Assembly: GCA_023627715.1 (NCBI GenBank) | Contig: JAMAHW010000037.1 | Coordinates: 1 to 64,000, forward strand | From: Periconia sp. R9002 | Lineage: Eukaryota; Ascomycota; Dothideomycetes; Pleosporales; Periconiaceae | Direction of reading: 5' to 3' | Length of the DNA: 64,000 nt | Shown here: positions 34,810 through 46,930 of the stretch, piece by piece | Layout of the letters: each line of letters begins with the position of its first letter | Position numbering within the stretch: position 1 is the first letter of the stretch | Translations under genes and position numbers: made by a program | The notes under the pieces: generated by a model | The model's input: the letters and a program-made list of their open reading frames with translations, nothing else | What the model was told of the DNA's origin: nothing | Database searches by the model: none

Positions 34810-35358
34810 ATGGACTACGAATCCATGGTTTCTCTCCATCCCCTCAGCCAGAACCTCGTCTTCGACGCCGCTGTCCCAGAAACCGACCAGAAGGAGATCC
34901 GGGAGCTGGTGGAGGGACTCCCAGACAACAGCATCATCGCCCAATGGGCCATTGGAATCTCCCCTGCGGGATCAACATGGGCAGTACGCACCGAGCTCAG
35001 GTGCTACAAGGGCTGGCATGACCCCAGGTCCAAATATCTCCATGCCACCTTCCGACTCAACTGGGTGAGTTATACATGTTCTGTCTAATTTGACCCTCTA
35101 TTGACTTACAACTAGATGGACGCCAACGGGAACAAACCAACAGGCAATTGTTGCGCAATTGCGCACCTGCACCAGGACGGAGAAGAATCCGTCCAAGAGC
35201 ACAGCACGGCGGTGACCTGGACACGGACTCCCGAGTTTGACGAGTGGAGCAGGAGAGATCCTCCTGCTCGACGCGGCCCGCCCGCCAAATCCGTCTTCGA
35301 GCTCAAGACCGGAGGAGAGACTGTTGGCAGGAAGGATGGCGGCGAGACTACTCATTGA
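34810..35358 (+). CDS. Small hypothetical protein
   Basis: Predicted 165-aa protein from exons 34810-35064 and 35116-35358, joined across a 51-nt GTGAGT...CTAG intron in phase 0. The ATG sits in a CCACCATGG-like context after a CT-rich leader, typical of expressed fungal genes. The first ~85 residues look globular, with W-A-I-G-I-S-P-A-G-S-T-W and a C-Y-K-G-W-H segment; the second exon is polar and ends in a Gly/Arg/Lys-rich tail. No signal peptide, membrane helix or known domain is visible. It stands isolated at the edge of the gene-poor region, and could be a lineage-specific gene. Confidence 0.6.
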
Positions 35359-36252
35359 AATGTCTTCCGCCTGGGGTTGGATCATTCTGGTTTCTTCTGC
35401 TGCTTTGCACTGGGCGTTTCGGGGGTCTAGATACCATATACTTGTAGCAGAATGAATTGTTTGAGCATTTCGAAGAATGACTGATACCTTCGTGAATACC
35501 TTGTTGAACTCTATCAAACAACTCCACTGTGTCTCCTGATATTTTATACTTGTTTTGAGTATTAGCATATAGCACCTATCTATGGAAAGGCGTGATTTGA
35601 AATCCGGTTGCTAGAAGCTTTATAAGATATATTATAATGCCGCAGATTAGCAATATAATCGAGATGCACCGTGCTCCGCGAGCTACTTAACATATTCTCT
35701 TTTTCTTATAGAAAGTGAAATTAAAGCTATTAAAAGCCAAAAAAAATATGTCCTAGATCTGACATACATGTATAAATACTATTAATAAATACTTCACAAT
35801 AGTTGTTTGATAACCCCGAGTCTCATTTTAGTGTCTACGACAGGTTTGTATACTCCCTAGTATAGAGGATCGAGTGTTTTTATACAAAGTGAAGCTGAAC
35901 AAACACATCTATTCAGACACCTTCAAGCTTCAGTATGGGACTAGAAACTCTCTAGTCAGCAAGACTAGTCGTGGTCCTGGATATACTATACATGTTCAGA
36001 TTACGTGTTTTGATAGAGTGAATGATAATGTGCATAACAAAAAAGAGTTTCCTGTGGACATTGGTCATTGATATAGGCTAATTGTTTGCCGTGGATTCTT
36101 GGTGGTTTGCTTTTCTTTGGTAAGGGGTCCAGTGATCATTGTAACGACAAGTAACATGTGATATATATTCGAACATTAAACGATGAATTCGTTTGCAGCA
36201 TAGCTGAGATTGATAACACAGTTGAAGCACATATGGCGTGTGACCAACGGTC
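35359..36252. other. AT-rich spacer
   Basis: About 900 bp of AT-rich sequence, especially 35580-35830, with no supported gene. It holds the 3' flanks of the converging small protein gene (+) and MFS gene (-). Confidence 0.5.
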
Positions 36253-37997
36253 TTATAACCAAGCTGCTGTAGCAATCCTGAGCCTCTTGCCCCATAGTAG
36301 GTAAGGTATAGTGAGCAAACCAAACACGCCCACTAGCATACCAAATATGCCGAATGGCAACGCGGGGCCGTCTTTCTGTATCCAATCACCAACAAAAAAT
36401 GTCCAAGCAAAGGCGAGGATGGCGCGCGATGTGGTAATGGAAACAAAACAATCTCCGGCAAGGTGCTGGTAGGACTCGATGATGTAGTTGAAACCAACAG
36501 ACGGAATTTGCATGACACCAAAGCAAATCATCCCAATTCCGAATTGCAGGCCAATCCAACCTTTGGGCGTGGGATTCGCGGCCACGAATCCAAACAGAAG
36601 CGTGCCTGCAACAGTAATCACAAAACTAGGCACAGCAGTAACAAGTCTCGATTCGGGTTCTGAGAATCCATGGGGGTCTTTCTTTGCCAGACGTTTTGTC
36701 AGCCAATCCGTGAGTAAGTAGCAGTAGATGCAACCCAATAGCGTTCCTATCACACCTCCAACGTTTATTAAACCAGCATTTTTGCCCCAGAGATAGGGTG
36801 GTGACGATACAATCTGCGCAGCCACAGTGGATGTAGTGACGACAGCCGCAATTACGCCTGCGTACCAAAGAGAGATCAACCAGACCCCAGGTAAGCGAAG
36901 TGTCTTATATGGAGCTGCGAAATTTCTTAATACATGTCCACGATAGGTAGTAAACACCTTCAAGGATCGAGCAAATGTATATGGTTTGTAATTTGAGGAG
37001 TCGGCTGTAGCTGAGACGTGAACTGTCTCGAACTTTTTTGTCTCGGTCTTATCAGAATTTTCGGCGAGGGAAGGCTGTCCTTCTGGGCGGTCGAATAGGG
37101 TCTCGGGGAGGAGAAAAAAGAACACAATAAAAGTGAAGCTGCTGAGGATCACGTTCGTCCAGTGAAGCCATGCGACACCTCTTCCTGCAATAATGTAGGA
37201 GCCAGCAATAGGTCCGACCAAGGGACCAACAGCAAGGAAAACGGTGTAGATAGCCTGGAACAGGGTTAGTTGGCTGGGCTGTGTGCAAAACAATGTTAAT
37301 CGAAAGGCTTACCATCACACGGCCACGTTGGTGTACAAAGAAGGTTTCTCCTACCACGACGGGAGATACAGCATCGGCAGACCCTGCCCCCATTCCCATA
37401 AAAGCACGAGCTGCTAGAAGACTGCCGAAGTTGGAAGTCAAGCCAGCCCACATCGAGGAAAAGATTAACAAGAGGAAAGCCAGGAGCATGATTGGTCGTC
37501 GTCCGAAAATGTTTGCAAGAGGTATCCACCACAAATTTGATGCACCCAAGAACAGCAGGTTGATCTCGAAAAGTTAGCTCAATGTCTATAGTGATGTTTG
37601 TCTGTCCCTTACGGCAATCAGTTGAGTAAGTTCAGAGAACGGTTTTGGAGGGAGTCCTAATGCAGGGGTTGAAGCATAGACCGGCAGCGCTATCGAGGTC
37701 GACCCGGCCGTGAAGTTTGCTACAAATGGACAAAGAGAAATGCTAAAAATAATGCCAGCTTTGCGCCATGTCGAGAAGTTGAGCGGGTCTGCTGGGTCTG
37801 CGGTTGGCGGTGGTACCAATCGTAATTCATCATGCATCTGATGAGATGCAGTATTTTCGAGATGTTCTAGAGCGGTTAATTTGATATCTACTTGTAACTA
37901 GCGTCTAGATCGTACCAATTAGTGTAACTGTTCCTGGGGGTGTCGCGTTCTTCACCTCAGCTTCGGACAACTTGAAAGCTTTTTGGAACTCTGCCAT
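36253..37997 (-). CDS. Major facilitator superfamily transporter (DHA1-like)
   Basis: Predicted 529-aa polytopic transporter. Exons on minus: 37997-37916, 37866-37613, 37564-37313, 37254-36253. The hydrophilic N-terminus ends in the L-V-P-P-P-T-A-D-P-A-D-P-L-N-F-S-T-W-R-K signature that precedes the first helix in a large group of fungal MFS proteins. Helix 2-3 loop carries F-L-G-A-S-N-L-W-W-I-P-L-A-N-I-F-G-R-R-P, the family's version of motif A, and helix 5 has the G-P-I-A-G-S-Y motif. A central loop of ~60 residues separates the two six-helix halves, the second including L-L-T-D-W-L-T-K-R-L. The cargo is unknown; relatives export drugs or move small organic molecules. It ends at a TAA beside the C-terminus A-A-W-L. 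Confidence 0.9.
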
Positions 37998-39004
37998 GAT
38001 TGTTGATGGAGAGATGAAATTTGCCGTGTCTTAACAAGATGGGACGTATCCTGCTATTTATTATTAACACTGTCTTTTTCCGTAGAAAGGTGGTGGAGCA
38101 TGGACCACTCTACCCCATGGGGAAACAGAAGTCGCGAGTCGGGAAGTGGGGAAGAATATGGCTAACATCTACATGGGATAAACCGCTGCGAAACCTTATC
38201 TCTGGACCAGGCCTCTATTGCGCATGAATAAATTTTGGCCCAATGCAATTCGCAATGAGGCATACATGAACTTATGGAATGATTATCATGAATAATAATT
38301 TAGATAGGCCTTATCTTTTAGACTCAAGCCCAGGCTAGAGCCGGCTTCAAACATTGATGTAGGCACATGGACACATTCAATTACAGGCACGAGCAAGGGT
38401 ATCATGTTATACTTTCCCTCATCGAGGGTGAAGATCTACCAGCATAAATAACCCTGACGGCAATCAGGCTAATCTTCAACAAGCCAGAACTTCTCCACAT
38501 TCCACGCATCTGAGGCACAGCAGCTCACATTTTTTTTTTAAGTACCATAAGTAATGGAGGTTGCGGCGAGGTCACAAAACATTCGTTGACTAACACGCAT
38601 GTACCCCGCTCAAGGACGCAAGTTTCTTAACCCCACGGGGCGTAGTTCCCAGCATAATCAATGAACGTGCAAACCTAATAGTCATATCATCGCATAGTAA
38701 TGAACTACTTGTCGTATAGACTCAAAAATGAGAGAATCGCCAAAACGTCCTCGGTCGGGATACGAAGTACAAATGAAAATCATCGCACTCGTCACGACGC
38801 TAGAGTATTATAATTAATCTTGCATGTGCTTTGCACTATATTGTATCTCATATATATCTTCTTTGGCAAATCGGTAAATAATCTTTGATTGGAAATGTCT
38901 TTCCGTGCCTGTTGAATTTGCTGCTCAACCACTGCCATTTTTTACTGCAGTTTGACTTCATTTATTGTTCAGAAGTATCGACGAATTACCAGTTTGGATG
39001 AGTC
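37998..39004. other. Intergenic spacer
   Basis: 1.0 kb between two minus-strand genes (MFS transporter and aldolase). It is AT-rich with no supported frame, and should contain the MFS promoter. Confidence 0.5.
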
Positions 39005-40015
39005 TCAAACTTTATAAGAAGAGCCCAGAAAATCCATGAATTCTCCCACTTCATGGGCATATAACTCGACAGCCATTTCTTGGAGTTTCGTAAGTTCCAT
39101 GCTACCGGCATGTTCCGCCATGAATCTCCCGTAATCCCGTCGCACACCTTTGTTCACATTTACCTTCCTGACGCCACATTTTACAATCCGTGACACCAAT
39201 TCAAGAGGTATCCCAGAGGTTCCATGTAACACTAGAGAAGCCGCCTCACCCACCGCAGATTCAATTTCCTCAAGTCTGGCGAGATCAGTACAATGCTTTT
39301 GACTAGGATGAAGGGAGTAATGACCGGTCAAACTGTAAAGCTTTCTCTGCTCCACCGGCTCCATACGAGCCATGCACATTTCCAAAACTCGGTGCCAACA
39401 ACTGCACTCCCGTAGCTTGCACGAAGGCTTTCGCATTCTGGGGATCCGTCAAACTTCCAGCTACCGCGTGCTCTACATCAACACCATCTTCGATGCCATC
39501 TACTCTTCCCAGCTCCGCTTCAATCAGTACACCGATGTCCTTGCCCCTCTTTACGATTTGGTTACACGATGCTATACTTGCTTCAAGATCGCCGCTTGAA
39601 CCAGGCCCATCGATCATTATAGAGTCGAAAGGTAAATCGAGGGCGAGGTCAATGTCCGAGGCTTGGATGCAATGATCCAGGTGTACGGCGATGGGAACTG
39701 AGGCCGCATGCGCAGCTTCAACAACGTAGCGGACAAAATGGGGGCCTTGGAAATGCAGGGTCCATGGAAAGAGCTGGATGATGGCGGGCGATCGCTTGTG
39801 TTCCGCGGCTTTTATGACAGCCATGACACCGTCCGTATTGTAGCTATTACACTGTTAATATCAATTTTATGAGTCCTTATGGCATATTCGTTGATTTATT
39901 TCATATTTTACTCTGGATTTATGGCTTACACGCAAAACCCTCCCACGGCATAGTCATACCGGTGAGCATGATCAATAATCTGCCAGGTGCGATTGTTTTG
40001 AGGGAAGGCAGACAT
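39005..40015 (-). CDS. Class II ketose-bisphosphate aldolase
   Basis: Predicted 291-aa zinc-dependent aldolase. Exons on minus: 40015-39930, 39843-39325, 39275-39005. The last intron is 49 nt and starts GTCATT, a weak donor, but removing it restores the conserved reading. Motifs: Y-N-T-D-G-V-M-A-V-I near the N-terminus, V-H-L-D-H-C with catalytic Asp~85 and zinc His~86, I-E-A-E-L-G-R-V-D-G, S-F-G-N-V-H-G with zinc His~186, and V-L-H-G-T-S-G-I-P with zinc His~219. The length is that of the tagatose/ketose-bisphosphate aldolase (GatY/KbaY) group and not of the ~360-residue glycolytic fungal enzyme, so it is probably a peripheral sugar or inositol-type catabolic aldolase. The usual A-F-N before V-Y-N is G-F-C here. 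The exact substrate is unknown. Confidence 0.88.
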
Positions 40016-42528
40016 TAAGGCGAAGAGGAAACACAAAAATCATCTAAAGGATTCAATGATCACTGTAGTGACGCAGGGCTCTTAAACTTCATCAGATTAA
40101 TTGATGTGGTTTGAATTAGTTAGCGTCCTAACCCCGCAGCCACGGCTCATAGCCGCCGTGATCGGCTTCATTGCAACTCATTAGGTATTATGTCCATGAT
40201 GCTCAATGTAATTCACAAAAAAAGTGACTGCTCGTGTTAGAACTGCTAGTCACTTCGAGCAACTTCAACACAGATGTGCACGTTGCTGCGAGTTCGCATT
40301 GCTAATTATATTTCTTTATAGACTTTTGTTCAAATTTTCGGCATTGCTCCGTTAGCTTGAAGAGCTTGAGAAAGGTCCAAGATTTACTTGTTTGTATACC
40401 CATTGTTATTGTTATGGTCCATGCTGGTGGCATTCATTGATCTAAAAACATTAGAAATACGTAAATGTGAGAACTCGTACAGATAGCAAGACTAAAGACA
40501 ACGATATACAGATTAAATATCGTGTAAAGAGGGCCATTGCTTTCGAGATATCCTTCACTTCAGAGGGCTTTGGAACAGTGATGTTTGGGGACATGGCTTA
40601 CGCCAGACGCGCCTTCTTATAAGCCTCTTTCGGGAAAAAAAAAAAAGGGAGGCGTATTCGTACTCTGTATCTTCAAAAGTTCGCATCTGTGGTTTTGCGA
40701 TATAAAGAGACTCTCAAGTCTCCGATATATCGGAATTCCAGGAAGTGCTAGTCCCACAACATCTTCCTCTATAGGGAGTTGTTCAAATTAGGACACCCTC
40801 GCAGGCTCATTGATGAATTGAAGTGCAGAAAACTGTAGCGTGAGGTCGCTGAATATCTCTATCTTGATACGCTTTGTAGACATCGATTTCAACATCTTTG
40901 CTCGCGACATGGCGCTGGCTCGATGCCCCCAAGGCTCACTTAGAACATCCATCCCCATAAAAATACAGTCTGGTGAGATATTTCTGTGTTTTTAGGCCAT
41001 GTTCACGCTAGCTATATCCGGCTGGGCCTCGGTGCAAAAATTCTCAGCGCACAACGCCCAAAGCATCCGCTCATCATCACAGCAAAAAAAGAAATCAACT
41101 TGCATCGGCCGGGAATCGAACCCGGGGCTAGCCGATGTTGCTCTTGCGATGGCAACGGCTAATTTTACCACTAAACCACCGATGCGTTTGTTTTTAGGCT
41201 GTTGTAGCTGTTATATGGAAAATTTCTGTATTGAGAAATATCTATAGGAAGTAGAGCAAAAGTGAGCGAGAACACCCCGACACCAGATTTCAAAAGCTAC
41301 AAAATCACATCCGGAACTAGTTTAGATCTGGTTTAATAAATTTGCAGCTAAAAAAGTCCGAAAGTCCACTGTACACCGCTAGTCATACTGGCCTTGCCGA
41401 GTCGGACCGGGGCATTAATTTTAGTTTCACGAAGGCCGTGTGCGATGAAGCAGCCAGTAACACGTTTTTCAGCCCTCTAGTAATCACTGTAAATCAATTT
41501 CATCATGATATTTCCGCACTTTGGACTTGGTCTTGAGCAGTGTTGGGGGCGCCATTCGCGCTAGCCAGAGTCTCCGGACCTAGATTGTGTAGGTGAAAGG
41601 TTGTAGGTGGTTGTGGAGGGCAATCAACAGTGCCCCAACAGGTGGCAATCAGGTGGGCGAGGGCGTTTATATATGCCCTGCCCTGGGAGCAAACGCAGAG
41701 AGGTCATGTGACTGGGGTACAACCAACAGATTGTACAACTTGGACTGGGTAAAAAAATCTCCCCTTGTACATGCGCGTATTTCTGCATCAGTTGAAGCGT
41801 GATTGATCAAAATTTTAGTAGACATTTCAATTGGGATTAGACCATTTTGCGGCCACCGTCAATGAAGGGCGCGCATCACTTTATTATTAGCTGAAAGGTG
41901 TGTTCTGCTGGTAAACAGACTCTATCTAGGACTCACGGTGCATCGTTGTTATCACCATGTGCGTTTCTGGTACCAAAAAGCACCGTTCAGTACAGAAGGT
42001 GCGCAGACGACGATGCGGATAGGGACTGAGCTGCGCAGAGTGAATGCAATTGCTTCGGAGCATAGATAGGGAGCCTTTGCCCGTACATTTGGCAGAGTCG
42101 GCGTAATAAATAGACTTGAATGTATACAAAGCAGTCTGTTTTCGAGACGCTCCCTCACGAGTGGGGTTGTTCATTACCGAACCTTTCAGTCGAACCACAG
42201 ACAGTTCGTCGCCCGAAGAGAGTACCGAGCAGACAAAGTTGGCGAATGCAGTTTTCTCAATCATACCGGTTGGCTCTAGTTAAAACGTGGTTTTGCGGTA
42301 ACGATCTTCTATACCGTTTGCGGACATTCGACGACGAGAATGGCTGGCCTGTAACGAGCATAGATAGGCTGAAAGACAGCGCAGGAACATAATATCTGGT
42401 AAAGAAAGCGGAGCCGGATATCCTCAGGCGTTTCAGTCCTGGCCCTTCAGAGTGCGGTGTTGTCCTCGACTTTTCTTTTCCACGAGAGCCAAGCTCACAG
42501 CTACCAGAAGCGCGTCAAGTCAGGTATC
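40016..42528. other. Intergenic region holding one tRNA
   Basis: 2.5 kb that contains tRNA-Gly at 41101-41185 and otherwise no supported gene. Frames at 41342-41536 and 41926-42264 are short and featureless. A run of 12 A at about 40638-40649 is present. Confidence 0.5.
41101..41185 (-). tRNA. tRNA-Gly(GCC): tRNA-Gly (anticodon GCC) with a 14-nt intron
   Basis: The minus strand reads a full cloverleaf: acceptor stem GCATCGG/CCGATGC with discriminator A, a 4-bp D stem (GTTT/AAAT) with AGTGGTA loop, anticodon stem AGCCG/CGGCT, and T arm CCGGG-TTCGATT-CCCGG. The anticodon loop starts T-T-G-C-C-A, giving anticodon GCC for glycine, and is interrupted after position 37 by about 14 extra bases, the canonical tRNA intron site. 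Mature length is 71 nt, the usual length for tRNA-Gly. The terminal CCA is not encoded, as in other eukaryotes. Confidence 0.95.
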
Positions 42529-44575
42529 CTACTCCAACCAGAACTCCACATCATGCATCTCGTCATCGTACCCAGGTAATTCTTGTATACAATAGATAGA
42601 TGGTAAATCAATTAATGGGAACCGTTGGAACAAAACTTCTCCAACAAGACGGAAAGCGTTCCTGGGAGTCGATCCTTCGGAAAGTGACTTGTTATTTGAA
42701 GAGACGATGGGTCGGACAAGGAGCGCAGACCATCGGGCCATTTCAGGCTTATGTGAATCATCCCCTTCGTCGGAATACATACTGGTCAAAAGCTGATCGT
42801 GAGGTCCAACAGTCAGGGTGCTTAGTCCGAACCAGGGCGGAGCGTTGGCAAGCGTCATCGAGCCTAGGATCAGGCTTCGATTGTGCAATGCATTTTTCAT
42901 CATTTCCTGGACTAGGGGGGTATCATTCGCCATGTCCGGCAATATCTCTTGATCCCGCAATAAATGCGAATACCGGGCGAGGATGTTGGTTTGTTGGGCA
43001 TCAAGATTCAAAATCTTGCCCAAGTTCTCAGAAACCCAGGTGGCAACACGTTCATCTGATACAAATCCCTCTGATTCGTTTTTCATTGTTGGACTGGCCA
43101 TCGTCATAGCAGAGCGCAAGAAAGCTTCGAGCTTGTCGCTACTCCAACAGGAAGTTTGAAGAAGGGAAGAAAGCGGGACAAAGTGGGAGCCGATTACGGG
43201 ATTATCCCGGCACCTCACGGTCAGCTGAAGTGTGTCTCCCTGTATCTGTAAAAGCTCTAGCCTGAGAATAGTCATGTGATCCATGTCTACCTGACCCGTG
43301 TTTGTGCTAATTCTCCAGTCCGGGACCCAGGATGGCCACTCTGAATTGACTGATTGCGCGCGGTCTTTTACAACCCAAAGCCACTGATCAAACTCCCTGG
43401 ATTCAAGAAGAGCGACAGCGAAGGATCGATATGTTTGTCTTACGTCAAGTGAATAGTCGATCGTTATCGGGATTTCTGAATTTCCAAACGATGGGTGTTC
43501 TGCCTCATGTTTTGGAGCGGACTGGTAAACGTCCCTGGCCAGGTTGAATAATGCAAAGATTCTGTCCCTCGGGTCCGTGCAGGCATAATGGCCAAAGTCG
43601 GTCATCAGTCTGCAAATTCTAAAGTCGGTCCTCGACTCGATATCAAAGATGTTCTCATTTTCGTGTTCATCCCAATCCAGCATCGAAAATCTTTTCCAGA
43701 GAACTCCCATTCTCAGAACGGCTTGGAACTGATTCTTCGTTTGGTATGTGGCATCTCGGACAGCAGTCATCTTCTGCAAAACATTCAAGGCGGTACAGAG
43801 TCTCGTCCATTCTATTTCGATCCTGCCGCAAATAATGTTCACATGCAAGTTCAAGACGACTGTCGGTTAAATTTGATGGTCAGTATGATAAAAGCAACGA
43901 CCCGAGAGGGAAAGATGATATGCGCTATGCCTGGGCTCCAATAATGGGGTTGGCGTGGAAAACTTTGGTAAAACACATATCGCTGGACTGACCTTCTTGA
44001 ATAATCCACATGCGACTAAACCATGGATGGCTTAACAGTGCAATAATCGCCTCCACGCTGATCTTTGTGTCTTCCTCTGGTTTTGGCCTGTCCACTCCAA
44101 AAACTCGTGGTGGCCATCTAGACAGACGCAAGAGCGATTGGACCCCTTTCTCCTCTACGTTAGCATCTCCCAAACAAGCTTGGACCCTGCTTGCGGACCG
44201 GAAAATGTTTGCCATGAGGGGTATTTGTAGAGCCTTCTCATCGTTGTCCTGTTGGTTGATACTCAAAGCATCTGCCCACAGCGTTCTCTGGTCGACCTTG
44301 TATCGCAGTCGTCTCAGAGCCCAGTCTAAATTTTTAGTAATAAATAGAGTGGTTCCATCGTCGCAATAGATTGGGAAGATGAGTTTTGGTTCACCCCATA
44401 CATAAGAAATAGCCTCGTACTCATCCTCGAGCTCTTCTAGGGCAGTCTGGCGGAATGAAAATTTGATAGGCGCATGCCATTCGAATGAGGGCTCGATGAC
44501 TATGATTCGGACATGGTTTGGTCCTTGGAGGGGAGCATATACATGTAACAGGTTCAGCGACGTGTCGTCGACCAT
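42529..44575 (-). CDS. HET-domain (heterokaryon incompatibility) protein
   Basis: Predicted 637-aa protein from exons 44575-43993 and 43859-42529 on minus, with a 133-nt intron. The HET domain occupies about residues 50-205: Y-E-A-I-S-Y-V-W-G (~53-61), L-W-A-D-A-L-S-I-N-Q-Q-D (~99-110), A-S-R-V-Q-A-C-L-G (~128-136) and S-R-M-W-I-I-Q-E (~187-194), the four blocks that define the family. After it come Cys-Gly-R-I-E-I-E-W, then D-P-R-D-R-I-F-A-L and the W-P-S-W-V-P-D-W motif typical of full-length HET proteins; the rest is not assignable. HET proteins of this kind take part in nonself recognition and regulated cell death in some species, but most paralogues are uncharacterised. It is divergent from the TauD-like gene. 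Confidence 0.92.
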
Positions 44576-45564
44576 GATGTGGAGATAAGGCAGAGAGCCT
44601 GTTGAGGTGTTCGGTGCGAGCCGAGGCCAGTCGGGCCAAATTCACGATGTTCCGGGTGGCCGTCCAATCAGGTAGAGGCCTATATATGGTAAGAGCCGAA
44701 CATTAGCTGCCAAGCCATGTCGAGTTCTTCTCCGCTGCAATGCTGTACCTTTCTTGCGCAATTTCACTGGACTGACTGTGCCGATGTTGCCCAAACAACA
44801 TGCAGAATAATTCCGAGGGTTTCATGTGCCCAAATGTAAGCATGCGCAGGTGAACGAAAGTGAACGAGTCAAACGTGCAAAATGGTGATCCGAAGCTGGA
44901 TAGGAATCATAGAACTTCAGGAAGGCGAATGCTAATTTAACAATTGTATACACTATAAATAGTACAGAGTCCTACTTAATGTATCTAAATCTGGTTTAAA
45001 AACTTCAATATTGTCATTGGAACTATTCATATCTACTAGAGAGTGGAGGATTTGCAATATCATTAATGAGAAAAATCTAGTCTTTTCATACAACTTTAGC
45101 GATGACTAAAGCACCTGTTTCATTTGTTAATGAACATGAGCGTATTGTAATAGCTATTAAAAATCCCAAATGCAACTTTGAAGATCTCAAGGCTATTGGC
45201 ACCTCAGCAACCACTGACATCACAAACACTGTCAAACCCCCATTCCACCCTTTCATAGAACTTGTGTAAAGCGCAAAAAATTGCTACACCTAGGTCGTGT
45301 CTCTTTTCCATCTCTATACTGCAGTGATGTTTCTTGGCTTCAGATTGCGTCTTGTTCCCGTCGTTTTGCGTGAAGGCGGGGTCGCGATGTCGTGCTCGAC
45401 GTACACGTCCGCTGCGCGATCCCATTCGCGAGCCGTTATCAACTGTATATCCGGAGGATATCCGGTGGCGTCACATTTCTGAATATAAAATGGACTTGAA
45501 ATCCTCATGAAAATCAATATCGAAAGCGTATTGAAAAGTACATTTTCTCGAAAAGTTAGAAGCA
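44576..45564. other. Divergent intergenic region
   Basis: 1.0 kb between the divergent HET and TauD-type genes. The part from about 44935 to 45180 is AT-rich and may be a relic, but it matches nothing I know. No coding frame is supported. Confidence 0.5.
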
Positions 45565-46930
45565 ATGGCAACCATCACTCAGACGCAGGAGGTAGCGAAT
45601 GCCGAGGGCCAAACTATCAAGTTAGCCGTAGCATACGATGACAATGTTCATGCCCAGGTATGTACCTTAGCACTCATCTACAAGATCTTGGGTTAATGTT
45701 AGCGTCAGTCCAAGTACGCTTCATACTTGCCTGTGTATGATACAACCACAAAGTATCCCCCAACAGAACTTTTCGACTTCGACGACCGCGGCGGTCATGC
45801 GGATCCCACAAAGTCAAACTTGCTAAAAGATGAGAATGGTAGCCTGAAGCTAACAAGACTTACACCGCGCGTTGGAACTGAAATCTCCGGTCTGCAACTT
45901 TCACAACTGAGTGATGCACAAAAAGATGAACTTGCACTATTGATTGCCGAGAGAGGTGTTGTAGTGTTCCGAGACCAAGATTTCAAAGACATTGGCCCCG
46001 AAAAGCAGAAAGAATTCGGCAAGTATTTCGGCCGTCTCCACGTTCATGTAAGTACTGTGTCAATCGCCATTGGGTTGCTTATGCGCCTACTTATTCGAGG
46101 ATCGCGCAGCCTGTCGGTGCACACGTCAAGGACCACATCGATTTTCATTCAATTTATCTCGGAAAAGACAATCTATATCGTCTAGGGCGAAGCAGTAGCA
46201 AGCTCACCACTACGGGATACCATTCCGATGTTTCCTATGAGCACCAACCACCCGGCATCACGCTACTCACGCTCGTGCAAGTTCCAGAAACTGGCGGAGA
46301 CACCGGATGGACATCGCAAACAGCGGCATATGACCGGCTTTCTGAACCGCTCAAAGCCTTCCTCGAAGGCCTTCGTGCAGAACATAGCGGATTTTCCCAA
46401 GCAGAAAGAGCAGTCAAAGACGGACACCACGTTCGACGCGATCCTGTAAGACCAATCCCCGATAAGAGTATTGTGAGGGTCAAAACATCCTAGATGGAAC
46501 TTCGCACTGACTCTATCCTCGTAATTTAGGTAAAAAGCTACCATCCCATTGTGAGGGTGCACCCCGTGACTAAGCAAAAAGCTCTGTTCGTCAACCCGGG
46601 CTTTACCAAACGTATTGTGGGTTTGAAAGATGAGGAATCAGATGCAATTCTGAAGCTTTTATTCAAGGTTGGTCACATCATGTTTTTTCGGCGCGAAACT
46701 AGAAAGTACTAAAACATAGACAGCACATCTCGCAGAGCCAGGATATTCAAGCGCGAGTCAAGTGGGATGATCGCACTGTAGCGCTCTGGGATAACCGTGT
46801 CACGGCGCACACAGCGATCTCTGATTACGATGTAGCTGACGACGGGGAGGGTTTCAGGCAGGGATTCCGGATCACAACCTTGGCTGAGGTACCCTCTGGG
46901 GTAAACGGGTTGAAGTCGGAATGGGAATGA
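45565..46930 (+). CDS. TauD-type Fe(II)/2-oxoglutarate-dependent dioxygenase
   Basis: Predicted 370-aa enzyme of the taurine-dioxygenase family; members use iron, oxygen and 2-oxoglutarate to hydroxylate and desulfonate sulfonates or oxidise other small acids. Exons 45565-45657, 45709-46047, 46110-46445, 46530-46667, 46724-46930, every junction in phase 0. Seen: the N-terminal [11 protein letters not shown] and [10 protein letters not shown] segments, the iron-binding H-x-D (His~182, Asp~184) in Y-H-S-D-V-S-Y-E, the distal His~331 in T-A-H-T, and the Arg pair ~347/351 that contacts 2-oxoglutarate. The N-terminal ~35 residues before the domain are typical for fungal sulfonate dioxygenases. The substrate is undetermined: taurine, alkylsulfonates, or something unrelated. 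Probably cytosolic. Confidence 0.93.

Noticed and set aside
35580..36080. Second RIP-mutated transposon in an AT-rich stretch
   Set aside because: No inverted repeats, target duplication or traceable transposase; AT richness alone is not enough.
42600..43109. 169-codon open frame on plus
   Set aside because: Antisense to the HET-domain gene.
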